A DNA stretch of 64,000 nucleotides from the NCBI RefSeq assembly GCF_954871325.1, contig NC_088775.1, positions 57,079,561 to 57,143,560 on the forward strand, in the 5' to 3' direction. Source of the DNA: Gordionus sp. m RMFG-2023. Lineage: Eukaryota > Nematomorpha > Gordioida > Chordodea > Parachordodidae. The notes below the pieces were generated by a model. The model was not told the origin of the DNA. It ran no database searches and saw nothing but the letters and a program-made list of their open reading frames with translations. Of the stretch, positions 35,330 to 46,302 are shown piece by piece. A program made the position numbers and the translations under genes. The first letter of the stretch is position 1. Every line of letters begins with the position of its first letter.

Positions 35330-36300
35330 TATGAGAATGAAAATATCTATTTGTTTTTTTGTTTCGACTGAAATTTTATTTTAACATGTTAACAATTTAT
35401 ATTTTTGTCCAATTGCGTCAAACAATTCAAAAACATTAAAAATAACGATTATGACTATTGTCACTTATCTATGGTACATCTTCACTGAAATATTATTTTA
35501 ACATGTTATCAATTTATATTTTAGCCCATTTGCTTCAAAAAAATTTAAAAACTTTTAAAAATAACGATTAAGAAAATTGTCACTTTTATATGGTATATCT
35601 TCATGAAATTTTAATTGACATTTTTATAATCTATATTTTTACCCTTTTGTATCAAAAAATTTCATAAAACTTTAGAAACAACGATTATGACAATTGTCAC
35701 TTATCTATGGTACATCTTCATTGATATTTTATTTTAACATGTTAGCAATTTCTATTTTTGCCCATTTGCTTCAAAAAACTTTAAAAATAACGATTATGAC
35801 AATTGTCACTTATCTAGGGTACATCTTCATTGAAGTTTTATTTAAACATGTTATCAATACTTATTTTGGCCCATATATGTCAAAAAAAAGTTTAAAAATA
35901 ACGATTATTACAATTGTCACTTTTGTGTGCTAATCTTCATGAAATTTTAATTTAACAAGTTTACAATCTATATTTTTACCCATTTGCATCAAAAAAAATT
36001 CAAAAAACTTTAAAAATAAGGATTATGACAATTGTCACTTGTCTAGGGTACATCTTCCTGAAGTTTTATTAATACATGTTAACTATACTTATTTTAACCG
36101 ATTTACGTCAAAAAAACTTTAAAAATAACGATTATGATAATTGTCACTTTTATATAGTGCATCTTAATTAAATTTTAATTTAACATGTTAAAAATACATA
36201 ATTTACCGTAAAAAAAATCCAATATGTTTAAAAATACCGATTATGATAATTGTCATTTTTCCAGGAACATCTTCAATAACAAATATAAAAATTGTCAGAT
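35330..36300. repeat. ~118 bp tandem array, right arm (about 8 units)
   Basis: Same repeat in the opposite orientation, read as ATTATGACAATTGTCACTTA, GGTACATCTTCA, TTTAACATGTT and CCCATTTGC. Fewer units than in the left arm, so the arms are unequal. Confidence 0.85.
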
Positions 36301-36617
36301 TAAATTATTTTCCTTAAAAAGATCATATACATAAATAAGTTAAATAAAAATCATTTTAAAAAATATTATTTAGAAAACCCACCACTTTTAATATACTTAG
36401 AAAATAGATAATTTTACAAAAATGATAAAAAAAACTATAAAAGATTGTTTATTTATAATTACATTCACAATAGAATTCCTCAAAAAAGATTTAAAATTTT
36501 TATCAAAATATGTTTAAAAATCTTTTTGAACTTAAAAAAAATTTTTTTGTATAAAATTTTGGGCGTGTGAAAATCATTAATAAATTGTAACAAAAATAAT
36601 ATTACAATAATAGGGTT

Positions 36618-36765
36618 CCACGTCTTTATAGAGAAACCATTATAGAGAATGCATTTATAGAGAATTGTTTTATAGAGAATGTAGTTTATAGAGAATGTTT
36701 TATAAATAGAATAATTTTTATAGAGAATTAATTTATAGAGAATGATTTTATAGAGAATGCGGTTC
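36618..36765. repeat. Minisatellite array, TTTATAGAGAATG type
   Basis: About eleven units of ATTTATAGAGAATG with small changes, directly after the right end of the Foldback-like element. It differs from the TTTATAGCGAA array on the left side by an A/C change at the same place of the unit. Confidence 0.85.
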
Positions 36766-37284
36766 GGGTCGAAATATTCCCACAGCTGTTTGGAGTCAAA
36801 TAAAAGAAAGATGGTGAATACAAACAAGACACATTTAACATTTAAATTTAATAAATTTTAAAATATTTATATTATAATTTATGCAATATATATTTATGAA
36901 TATTTAATTAAATATAAAATATTTAAATATATCTAAAATAATATTTAAATATATATATAAAGTAATATTTAAATATATATATAAGGTTATATTAAATTAT
37001 ATATAAAGTAATATTTAATAAATAATTAAAATATTTAATATATCTAAAGTAATATTTAAATATATATATCAATGACATTAATACTATAGACTGCCGATTA
37101 ATATATTTGAAGTGGCAAAAATTGAAGTGACTGGTGGCCATTTTGTGTTTGTTACTTTTACGAAAGAAAGAAGTATATGATAATTTCATAAATTTCAGGT
37201 ATATTTTTATTATGTTTATATTTATAATATATATATATATTCTAATTAAACACCAATTTATTATTTACCTTATATATAATATAT

Positions 37285-37794
37285 ATGAATCAAATAAAGG
37301 TCACTACTGAATATGAAGAAAAGAAAGTTAGATGTGATATCTGTTTACATTCCCTAATTGATAATTCCGCAAACGACAATAATTATACATTAATAAAAAT
37401 TAAGAATTATGGTGGATTGATACCATCCCAAAGCGTGTCAAATTTATGCAAAATAACAGAGAGCTCATTCAGGGCTCATGAAAAAGTAGATGAAATAACC
37501 AAAAGACATGCTGTTAAAAAAATAGAATGTCTAATATTGTCAAAAATATTAGGCACAAATATCCTTAGTGACCTGCAAGATCATATGTTTGATCAAGAAG
37601 CAGGGATAAGTCATTATCAAATTATAATAAGCCTTATAATAAAAAGGTATATATAATATTTACTTGATTTTAATAAAAATTTATTTTCAGATACCTGCAC
37701 ATAAGAATGCATCATTTTGGTAATAAAGTAAATCAAAAATTACAATTAAATATCAGGCAAAAACTAAACAAGGATGTACTTTTTCAAGGGCAAT
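37285..37794 (+). pseudogene. P-element-like transposase, C-terminal part
   Basis: Two exons: 37285-37646 and 37691-37794, with a 44 bp intron (37647-37690, GTATAT...TTTCAG). The frame reads RCDICLHSLI, IKIKNYGGLIPSQSVSNLCK, FRAHEKVDEITKRHAV and ILSKILGTNILSDLQDHMFD, and after the splice YLHIRMHHFGNKVN, RQKLNKDVLFQGQ. The order C..C, K..GGL..PS, then a final helix with IR-HH and R.KL.K..LF.GQ is what THAP9/P-element-type transposases show at their C-termini, by memory of the family. The first ~10 codons lie in the inverted arm. The RNase H-like catalytic part is missing. Confidence 0.65.
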
Positions 37795-38283
37795 AAACCA
37801 AGTAATATAAAAATATGTTATTTAACTTAAATATTTATAGGTGAAGAACAAGTTATTTTAAAATTTCTAATAACTTTATTGTTTATAATAAATTAATTTA
37901 ATTAGACATAAATATAACATATATATATTATTTGTATTTAATATTGATTTATAAGATTAATATTTTCTTTTCACGATACATATTAATTACAATAATACAA
38001 TTATTTTATTTGATGTAAATATAACATAATATATATTATTTGTATTTTTCATGATATATATTTACATTATTGATTTTTATACTTTAGTGAATTAAATTTA
38101 AATAAAGAAATATATTTAGAAATGGATAGTTTATATTTATTAAGGAATAACATAATTATAAGCAAAAATAAAACATAAAAAAGATATAAATTATAAAAAT
38201 ACAAAAGAAATCTAGAATTGATTTCTATAAAAAAAAATATTCATGTATTTTTGAATTAATCTGGCTTCTAGGAAACCTGCATG

Positions 38284-38529
38284 TTATAATTTATTATTCA
38301 TTATTTTGTTACTTTTAGAAGATGCAAAATTAAAAATTGATGGTATTGCTCCCTCTCTTAATTGAACATGATTTGTAACAGATGGAATAAATGAATCTGG
38401 TGTAAAATGCTTTGAACATAATTTACTATATTTTGTTACATTGAAGTTCTCTCTCTTCACAGCATGGGTCCACTTTTGTAATCTGCCATAAGTAATTTTT
38501 ACAATAGAATAATTAATTTGAGATATCAT
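38284..38529 (-). pseudogene. THAP-domain exon
   Basis: Minus-strand open frame with RLQKWTHAVKREN (the invariant Trp region), KYSKLCSKHFTPDSF (second half of the C2CH zinc site, CxxH) and the closing box REGAIPSIFNF (AVPxxF-like). These are the C-terminal two thirds of a THAP zinc finger, a DNA-binding domain shared by P-element transposases and animal regulators. The first Cys pair must be in an upstream exon, not identified. It points towards, not away from, the transposase C-terminal part, so the element has been rearranged. Confidence 0.8.
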
Positions 38530-39420
38530 ACTTATGAAAGGAAATTATGCTTCCTCAGCAATATACTACCATTTTAAATCTTTTAGTAATTAAAAAATAT
38601 TAAATTGAATTCTTATAAAAGATATTCATTATTAAATAATAAATTGCAAATGTTAATAAAGAGCAGAAATATTTCAAGTAAAATATTCAGTAGTGACCTT
38701 TATTTGATTCATATATACTATAATATATAAGGTAAATAATAAATTGGTATTTAATTAGAATATATATATATTATAAATATAAACATAATAAAAATATACC
38801 TGAAATTTATGAAATTATCATATGCTTCTTTCGTAAAAGATACAAACACAAAATGGCCAACAGTCACTTCAATTTTTGTCACTTCAAATTTGATTTTAGC
38901 ATTATGATCGGCAGTCTATAGTATTAATGTCATTGATATATATAAAGTAATATTTAAATATATGCATAAGGTAATATTAAATTATATATAAAGAAATATT
39001 TAAATATAAATAATTAAAATATTTATATGATAATTTATGCAATATATTATAAAATATTTAAATATATCTAAAGTAATATTTAAATATATATATAAAGTAA
39101 TATTTAAATATATATATAAGGTAATATTAAATTATATATAAAGTAATATTTAAATATAATAATTAAAATATTTAATATATCTAAAGTAATATTTAAATAT
39201 AAATATTTAAAATATTTAATATATCTAAAGTAATATTTAAATATATAGTAATATTTAAATATATATATAAGGTAATATTAAATTATATATAAAGAAATAT
39301 TTAAGTATAAATAATTAAAATATTTATATGATAATTTATGCAATATATTATAAAATATTTAAATATATCTAAAGTAATATTTGAATATATAAATAAAGTA
39401 TTATTAAAAACCTTAAATAT

Positions 39421-40064
39421 ATATAAACTAATATAAAATAAAATATATGAAGAATGTATTTAAATTCGCTAAAATAATTGGTTAATTTATAATTAATAAA
39501 GTTCTGCCACCATAAAGGTTTTTAGGATAAATGATGTAATGATACGAGTTTTCTAAATATAAAAATGTAACCATAAAGTTTTCTAATATAAAGATTGTTT
39601 ATTTTATTTTATTTTAAATTATTAATTTAATTTTATATAATATATTTTAAAATTTTACATTTTTTTTATCAAACTAAAAAAATCAGGTTTATATAACAAT
39701 TTTCATATTAATATATAAAAATTTATATAAAAAAAAATCAATTACACAATTTATAAAAAAATCAATTTATATCAACATAAAAAAAAACAATTTAAAGGTT
39801 AGTATTAATCGGTCATATTAACAATAATAATAAATTAATATAAATGATTATTGTTAATAACAGAATGTAGACTATCTGGCTTATGTTAATTGTTAGGTAT
39901 AAAAGATTAATCTGAAATTTCTGAACCCATCTGATTCTAAGCTAAAATAAATTTTACATTGTTAGTGGAATGTGTATATATTTATGAAGATCTTTAAGTG
40001 GATAGTTAAAAATTGAAAAGTTAACATAATCCAGTATATCATATTAAAATTTTGTAATTATTTC
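39421..40064. other. AT-rich DNA, nothing recognised
   Basis: No gene or repeat beyond A/T-rich words. Confidence 0.45.
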
Positions 40065-40471
40065 TAGTGCTCTAAACGTTACTATAAAAAAGAAACGCGT
40101 TACAGTTACTCGTTACATCTGAAAAAGGGAACCCGTTACGGTTACCTTAAAAAGAAACGCGCGTTGAACGACTTGTCTTTATCTGAAAATCTCTTAATTC
40201 AGATATGTCATAAGAGTCGTCATATGCAATTATCCTTAATATGACTATCTATTAATTTCCTTCTTTCCCATGCTTCCCTTAAAATGGGCTGCAGAGTTTG
40301 AAGATTGCACCCATTTCATTCCATAATAGCTTACACTTAGAAAATGTAATTTTAAAATAATTTTAGAGTGTATATCGTTATTTCAATGTCAACAGTAATA
40401 AAAAATAAATAATTTTATAGTACAATTAAATGTTTTTATTTTTTAAATATTTGGAGTCTAAAGCGGACACA

Positions 40472-43391
40472 TACAGTCAAAACCGTTTAATTGCGAAAGC
40501 TTGGGACCGAAATATTTAAAAATTTCGCAATTATCCGATTTTTCGCAATTATACGATTAAAATTAAACAATTTATTTATTAAAAATCAGTTTGGGTTTTT
40601 TATAAAGATATTTATCATCTATATATATTTTAATCATATAAGCCATCAAACTTTGCAATAAATACAATAATCTAACCAACTATATATTTTAATTTGAATA
40701 AGTTATGTAACGAATAAAAAAACTAAATTTTAAAAATTTATCTTATTTGTTGAAACATATGATCATAGCTTTTTTTTCTTCCCACCAATAATCCTATATT
40801 TTTATCGTCAATTCATCAAGTTATTATTTTATAAAAAGTATTCAATTAATTTAGATCAATCAAATAATATTAAAATATCTGAAGCACTTGAAAGTAATGT
40901 GTTATATTTTGATATATATATTTATATTTTCTTTAGATCTAGACATGATTATAGACAGAAAGGAACAAAGAAAACAACACTTTTAATTATAAAATGATTG
41001 TAATTATTTATGTATTAGCATTATAGTTGTTAATAAATTATTTTTTATTGAATAAAATTATTTCAATTAAATTTGTTTACTTGATTTTATCTCATTTTTT
41101 ATTTAAGATATGTAAGAATTAAAGCAAAAAAAAGCTTTTGTGAAAGATAATAACATTTTTTCCTTTACAATACCCTTATATTTATTTCCATTAATTTTAA
41201 CTACTTTTGTCATTTTACCTTCATTAAATTTACTGAAATATAGTTTTACACAAATATATTATCACTTTTTAAATTCTAATTTATTATTAAAGCCAAATTT
41301 TAAAATATTTTGCCTAAAAAACTGGAAACAATTAGATTAATATAAAAGAATTTAAGTTTATTAAGTGTTTTGTTTTCATTCACATGATATTTGATTTAAA
41401 ATCCTGTGCCTATTCAAATCTTATGAATTCTAATATTATAAATGTAAATGTATTAACAGACCATGCTGGAATGAAAGTTTATTAATGCTTTGTTAACATA
41501 AGATTTTATTTGAACTAATTTTATTATACATGCATCACAATTATTATAAAGTAATGTAAGATTTAATAAAAATATTTTGTGATAAGAGTTTGGCTAGACT
41601 CTGGAGTAAATAATTCTTTTTCCATTATATTCTCTAGCTTTCTTAGTGAATCTTGATCCCTTAGATGTTCATGACCATATTCAAGAAAAGTATAATAACC
41701 ATTAAGAGCCTGATTTTTTGTAATTAAATGATCAGATATCTTTAGGTTCCCTTCGTCATTCTCGGAGCTTTCATAACCTTCTATAAAAAATAAGATTAAT
41801 TAAATTTTAAGTAATTAAACCTTCCAACTCTAATCTTATCTGATTACAAATATCCTGATCATCTAAAATTCCATGGCAGCTAGCATCATCATCGTGTAAC
41901 ACATATTCTTCAAATATGGGATCAAATTCATCTTCTTTGTTGTCAGTTAATGCTATATCATCCTCCGATTTCCAATCAAATGCCATAGACTTATCAAAAA
42001 ATTTAGCTTCAATAAAACACTTTATGATTGTGGTACTTGTCACCTCACCCCATGCAAATTTTATAAGATAGAGGCTAACATAAAGTGTAAATCTTTTATA
42101 AAAAAAGGTGGTGTCATTTCCTTCCATCAATGTTATCATTTTTCTCATGATACCCTTTCTATAATGACATTTAAAGGATCTAATTGCACCCATGTCCAAA
42201 GGTTGAATTAATGATGTTGTATTTGCTGTTAAAAAATGTTAATTTTGTTTTGTGACAATGCATCTTGTCACAAAACAATAAAATTTTCTTCTTTAATGAG
42301 GAATCCCATTCTTTAAGAATATCTTCAAAAGTTGAAGTTGTCATCCAGCTGCTTTTATTGGAGTAGTATTTTACTGGTAATTTTTTATTTTTAAAGCACC
42401 TAGGGTTTTTAAATTTCCCTACAACATATAACTTTTTATCAGATCCATCCCCATTTATGATAAATAGAACTGTGGCCTTTTCCTTGTCTGGTTTGAAGCC
42501 CAGTGGTTGAGTTCCAAATTCCATTGTGCCCTTTGGTAATGCTCGGTAGTATAGTCCTGTCTCATCACAATTGTAAATATTACTCCTTTGATAATCTTTA
42601 ATCATAGATGGGAGTGTATTTCTGCTCCATTCATTTGCATTAATAATATCTGCACTCCCCTTTTCATTGCAAACATTATGAAAATTTATATTCTGTCTTT
42701 TCCTAAATCTCTGCAACCAGCTGCTAGTAGGAATGCCTATAATTTATATATATATATTATAAAAACTTTCATTGAATGTTTGGCTAAAAACATAGCTTTT
42801 TCTAACATCACAAGCCCATTTAGACTGCAATTTTTACTTCGCATTTGGGTAAACCAAACCAATAAAGCTGCTTCTGTCTTTGGGTAACAACTCATTCTAA
42901 CTCTTTTAGTTGTAGGAGGTTATTCCTTAGAAATTTGGAGCATATATTTTCTTTATTCGCTATTAAACGGTAGATTGTCGAGACGTGGCAATTGTAATTT
43001 GATGCTAATTGTGTTTTTGATGTAGTGTTTAATTTATCAATTATATTTCTTTTTTATGCTTCAGGGTTAATGTTTGGAATAATTTTTTGACCATTTTTAT
43101 ATTAATTTCTGGCGTGGTAATGAATGAATGGAAAAAGGTTAAATAAAAAAAATGATAAATAATTTTTTTCGATAAATTTTTTTTATTTTTTCACTTATCC
43201 GATTAAATTAACGTTATTGTTATATAAATGGGACCTGAAAAATTTTGCAGTTATCCGATATTTCGCAATTAACCGATTCGCAATTATAAATGTAATTTAA
43301 CATTATACCATAGTAATTATTATCAAAATCGCGGGATTTTTTCGCATTTAAAAGTCTTTGCACTTAGCGATAAGCAATGGTTTTGACTGTA
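40472..43391. mobile_element. Tigger/pogo element with TA target duplication
   Basis: Element 40474-43389 (2,916 bp). The left TIR CAGTCAAAACCGTTTAATTG is mirrored at the right by CAATGGTTTTGACTG, with TA on both sides (40472-40473, 43390-43391). Both subterminal regions carry TTCGCAATTATCCGAT-type motifs. Size, TIR start (CAGT) and TA target fit Tigger. The transposase gene is on the minus strand. Confidence 0.9.
41595..43090 (-). pseudogene. Tigger/pogo transposase (CENP-B-like HTH and DDE)
   Basis: Reading leftward: the N-terminal HTH (RNIIDKLNTTSKTQLASNY, STIYRLIANKENI), then RVRMSCYPKTEAALLVWFTQ and SLNGLVMLEKAMFLAKH (CENP-B HTH 2), a 30 bp intron (42737-42766), then GIPTSSWLQRFRKRQ and the DDE domain: YNCDETGLYY, LLFCDKMHCHK and LIQPLDMGAI carry the three acidic residues. 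A 40 bp intron (41781-41820) precedes the last exon (GYESSENDEGN to TLITKYFY). Defects: one stop near the N-terminus, a frameshift around 42900 and another around 42240. Otherwise nearly complete. Confidence 0.85.
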
Positions 43392-44073
43392 TTACATAAT
43401 GAGAAAAGGGAGAGAAAAACAATTTTATTTCTTTATTTTTCTTTTCTTAAAATATGAAATCGTACATAAAAAAAAATAATTCTCTTTTTTTTTCGCGCTT
43501 ATATATTTATTTTTTTACAAAATCATCGCCGTTTATTTATTATTTTATTTATCAAAAGTCAATCAACTTTTTTTAATATTTATTTATTTAACTCCTTATT
43601 ATTCGTATACTTTGCCATTATATTCCTATAGTGCTAGGCATAATAGCTTGCTCCCTTAACAAACCATATTCAATACTTTTTTTATTCAGTTAGTAATCCC
43701 CTGTAATTTAACTAACTTAATTACAAGTTGTAATTAAGTTAAAATTTTTTTTTAAATTACAAGTGTTTTATTTTAATTATTTTTGCAAAGAAAATAATTT
43801 TATATGGATAAGATAACATGTTTCATTAAATCATCACAACTAAGGGAATGCCAGCGTTGCCTGTTTGTATATAGAAAAAAAAAATGTTTTTTTTATTCTT
43901 TAACTTTAAAAAAAAATTATTCTGTAAAAATACTCTTCACCCTACCCATAGTGGTGCCGCTATTTTATTATGAATAAAAATAATCGTAAGAGGAAAATAA
44001 TTTCCAGGAAAAGAAAGAAAACATGATAAATTTTCCACAAAAAGCCTAAGATATGGGAACTAATTGAAAAGTT
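43392..44073. other. Low-complexity AT-rich DNA within the hAT shell
   Basis: T- and A-rich runs. No gene seen. Confidence 0.4.
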
Positions 44074-44281
44074 GATGATGGAAATAGCCGTCGACGGACA
44101 AATCGGCCAATAGAGGAATCAGGCATACACTCCCAAAAAAAATCGTAGATACCATACAAAATATTTTGAAAAGATGATGATGGAAATAACCGTCGACCTG
44201 GACAAATCGGCCAATGGAGGAATCAGACATACGCTCTCAAAAAAAATCGTAGATACCATACAAAAACAAAATATTTTGAAA
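44074..44281 (+). repeat. ~100 bp tandem duplication with coding-like content
   Basis: Two copies starting GATGATGGAAATA (44074, 44173), each with CCGTCGAC, GACAAATCGGCCAAT, GAGGAATCAG and AAAATCGTAGATACCATACA. The second copy is open in one frame (MMMEITVDLDKSANGG, IRHTLSKKIVDTIQ); the first is shifted by a 2 bp difference. Unidentified; possibly part of a lost transposase. Confidence 0.55.
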
Positions 44282-44726
44282 AATTTAAGTATTGATATTT
44301 TTTAAAAGAGAGATGAGACTTGCCTAATTTTCTCTTGGAGAACATATTGTTTCATTTGAATAATATAACTTATTTTTCTATATATCATTTATTAAAATTA
44401 TAATTATTTCTTACCTGTAAATTTAAAAAAAAATTCATAAACAAAATAATAATTGTAAGATTTGAAATATATAATATTCACTGCTTATAATCACCTCTGA
44501 AATAGATATTTTTATGAATAAAGTTCAAGGTAACAACGTTACTTTTTTTTACATTACTTTACAGCACAAATTAATATATAAATATTTATATTTTAGAAGG
44601 CAGATTTTATAATTTTTATTCTGATCATACTTAGGGTTGAACATCTGTTGGTTACCGGATTAATTTATTAATCTATTTAAATAAAACCTATGATTGACCA
44701 AGACATATAAAAGTCTAATAATAAAT
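44282..44726. other. AT-rich DNA, right end of the hAT shell and flank
   Basis: Nothing recognised apart from the hAT terminus near 44568. Confidence 0.4.
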
Positions 44727-44994
44727 TAATCAATTGTTTTAGTTATAAAAATCAGCAATATATAATCAAAAATGATTATTTGAATAAAATAAGGATTCAA
44801 AATTTAAATTTTGTATTTCTTTTATCAATTATCTCCTTCTTTATACTTGTTTAGATGGACTAATCAATTGTTTTAGTTATAAAAATCAGCAATATATAAT
44901 CAAAAATGATTATTTGAATAAAATAAGGATTCAAAATTTAAATTTTGTATTTCTTTTATCAATTATCTCCTTCCTTATACTTGTTTAGATGGAC
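44727..44994. repeat. 134 bp perfect-looking tandem duplication
   Basis: Copies 44727-44860 and 44861-44994 start TAATCAATTGTTTTAG and end TTTAGATGGAC. Only about one base differs (TTCTTTATAC against TTCCTTATAC), so the duplication is very recent or is an assembly duplicate. Confidence 0.9.
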
Positions 44995-45455
44995 ATGATA
45001 CAAAAAAATTTGAATAATAAAATTTTATGTTACAAATTTTATAAATTATGGATTTTCTCAAATGACAATAAAATTTAAAATATCCTTTATTAAAATATAA
45101 TAAATAATAAATAGTAATATGACATTAAAAAAAACTACAACTTAATTAATATGCAGAAAAAAATTTCATAGATGGAAAAGATGTAATCCATTTCACCAAT
45201 CTTTTCCTCACAAATATAACACCATTCATTCTCAATATAAATATAGAACTTCCAATATAATTTTACTTTCCCAAAGAATAATAAATTCAATTTTTATATG
45301 TTAGCATTATTTACAATTAATAATAAAAATATCTAAAAAACAATTGAATATATTTGTAATAAAATGAAATTTACATTGAAACATATTCACCACCATCCTG
45401 ATAAATCTAAAGAAGAGCATTATGCAATTATGAATAAACTTAAAGTACAAATTAT

Positions 45456-45660
45456 CCCCACATCACTGTCTCCAACTTCTTGTGGAGGATTGAACATTTG
45501 ACTTTCTTCCAACAAGTTCCCAGAAATCCCCATATCACTGTCTCCAACATCTTGTGGAGGATTGAACATTTGACTTTACTCCAACAAGTTCCCAAAATTC
45601 CCCACATCACTGTCTCCAACTTCTTGTCGAGGATTTATCAAAGGAGGCACTAATGTCATG
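45456..45660 (-). repeat. 72 bp repeats, coding-like on the minus strand
   Basis: Units start at 45456, 45528 and 45600, exactly 72 bp (24 codons) apart. Minus-strand translation of a unit is GDSDMGISGNLLEESQMFNP plus PQEV, repeated almost unchanged, with one stop (Glu-stop-Ser) in one copy. Exact codon-multiple spacing and acidic residues suggest a decayed or still used repetitive protein exon. The + strand is also open for most of the block. The protein is not recognised. Confidence 0.6.
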
Positions 45661-45819
45661 ACTTAAGGAAAAATATATTATGAAAAATTTGATTAAATAT
45701 TTATAATAAAATTTAAAAATAATTTTGTAAAATACTTTCTCTTCTTCCACTCAAATATTTGCAAATATCTAGAAAACAATAAATCACATCTTATATATTA
45801 AATAATTTACCGTTGCATG

Positions 45820-45900
45820 CTGCTGTTTCAGTAAATAGGTTATTTACTGTGTAACCTCTCCCGAGACAGGTTGGAGAAATAGAGGTAAAATATATTTTAT
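45820..45900 (-). other. Exon-like segment, unidentified
   Basis: Minus strand reads PTCLGRGYTVNNLFTETAAC and is followed by a GT (CAACG then GTAAATT). It has better complexity than its surroundings and lies between the 72 bp coding-like repeats and the splice-like repeats, so it may be an exon of the same unknown gene. Weak evidence. Confidence 0.3.
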
Positions 45901-46184
45901 TTTTATAATAACTTGACTTTCTATATGTAGGTATCATTATTTAAAAAATTCTAAAAGATTGTTATAAATATAAAATATCTATTAGAAAATATAAATAATT
46001 TACCATAATTATTGTTCTTCTAATGTTCTATTTCTTAGAAAATATAAATATTCCTAATTTTATCCATGTGTTCAAATGCTGTTAAAATTATAAAAGATAT
46101 ATGATAAATTTTAGAAAAAAAAATTTGCCATACATCATTAAAACCAATTACCTTGGCCTTGTTCAGAAAAATATTTTCTAATAA

Positions 46185-46300
46185 TATAGAATCTTGCTAA
46201 TACTAAGATAGAATCTTGATAATACTAAGATAGATTCTTGCTAATACTAAGATAGAATCTTACTAATACTAAGATAGAATCTTACTAATACTAATAAATA
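46185..46300 (-). repeat. 22 bp tandem repeat, about five units
   Basis: Units of TAATACTAAGATAGAATCTT. On the minus strand each unit ends CTTAG, followed by TATTAG, resembling serial acceptor sites. Confidence 0.8.
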
Positions 46301-46302
46301 GT

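Larger units (their letters stand above)
32677..36613. mobile_element. Foldback-like element with tandem-repeat inverted arms
   Basis: The outer ends are inverted: ATTGTAATATTATTTTTGTT near 32685 mirrors AACAAAAATAATATTACAAT near 36590. Next inward come a TTTTTGAACATATTTTGAT block and an AAAAGAGGTGGGTTTTCTAA block, each mirrored on the right. The arms then become tandem arrays of ~118 bp units: about 17 in the left arm, about 8 inverted in the right. A unique core of ~340 bp (34990-35330) has no gene. Long inverted repeats made of short tandem repeats are the hallmark of Drosophila Foldback-type elements. No transposase is encoded. Confidence 0.8.
36890..39420. mobile_element. P-superfamily/THAP element with long inverted tandem arms
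   Basis: The left arm (about 36890-37314) and right arm (38683-39415) are inverted. Inner landmarks: GACATTAATACTATAGACTG at 37073 against its complement near 38915, and ATGAATCAAATAAAGGTCAC at 37285 against 38693-38712. The outer parts are tandem AGTAATATTTAAATATAT units, more in the right arm. Between the arms lie a P-element-like transposase C-terminus (+) and a THAP exon (-). The arrangement resembles Galileo of Drosophila, a P-superfamily element with Foldback-like arms. Confidence 0.7.
40065..44568. mobile_element. hAT shell with AACGCGTTAC subterminal repeats
   Basis: The left end TAGTGCTCTAAACGTTAC is followed by ACGCGTTACAGTTAC and CCGTTACGGTTAC motifs; the right end reads AACAACGTTAC and ATTACTTTACAGCACA. 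The ends resemble the hAT terminus at 2009. The Tigger element sits inside. No convincing 8 bp duplication, so the pairing of the two ends is likely but not certain. Confidence 0.5.

Noticed and set aside
33482-35933. Several 67-86 codon ORFs
   Set aside because: All fall in the ~118 bp arrays and repeat with the unit.
33010-36300. CRISPR-like array of repeats
   Set aside because: Units are contiguous ~118 bp tandem repeats without distinct spacers, in eukaryotic DNA, and they form inverted arms.
36480-36827. 115-codon minus-strand ORF with ILYK repeats
   Set aside because: Generated by the TTTATAGAGAATG array and the adjoining arm; no protein signal apart from the repeat.
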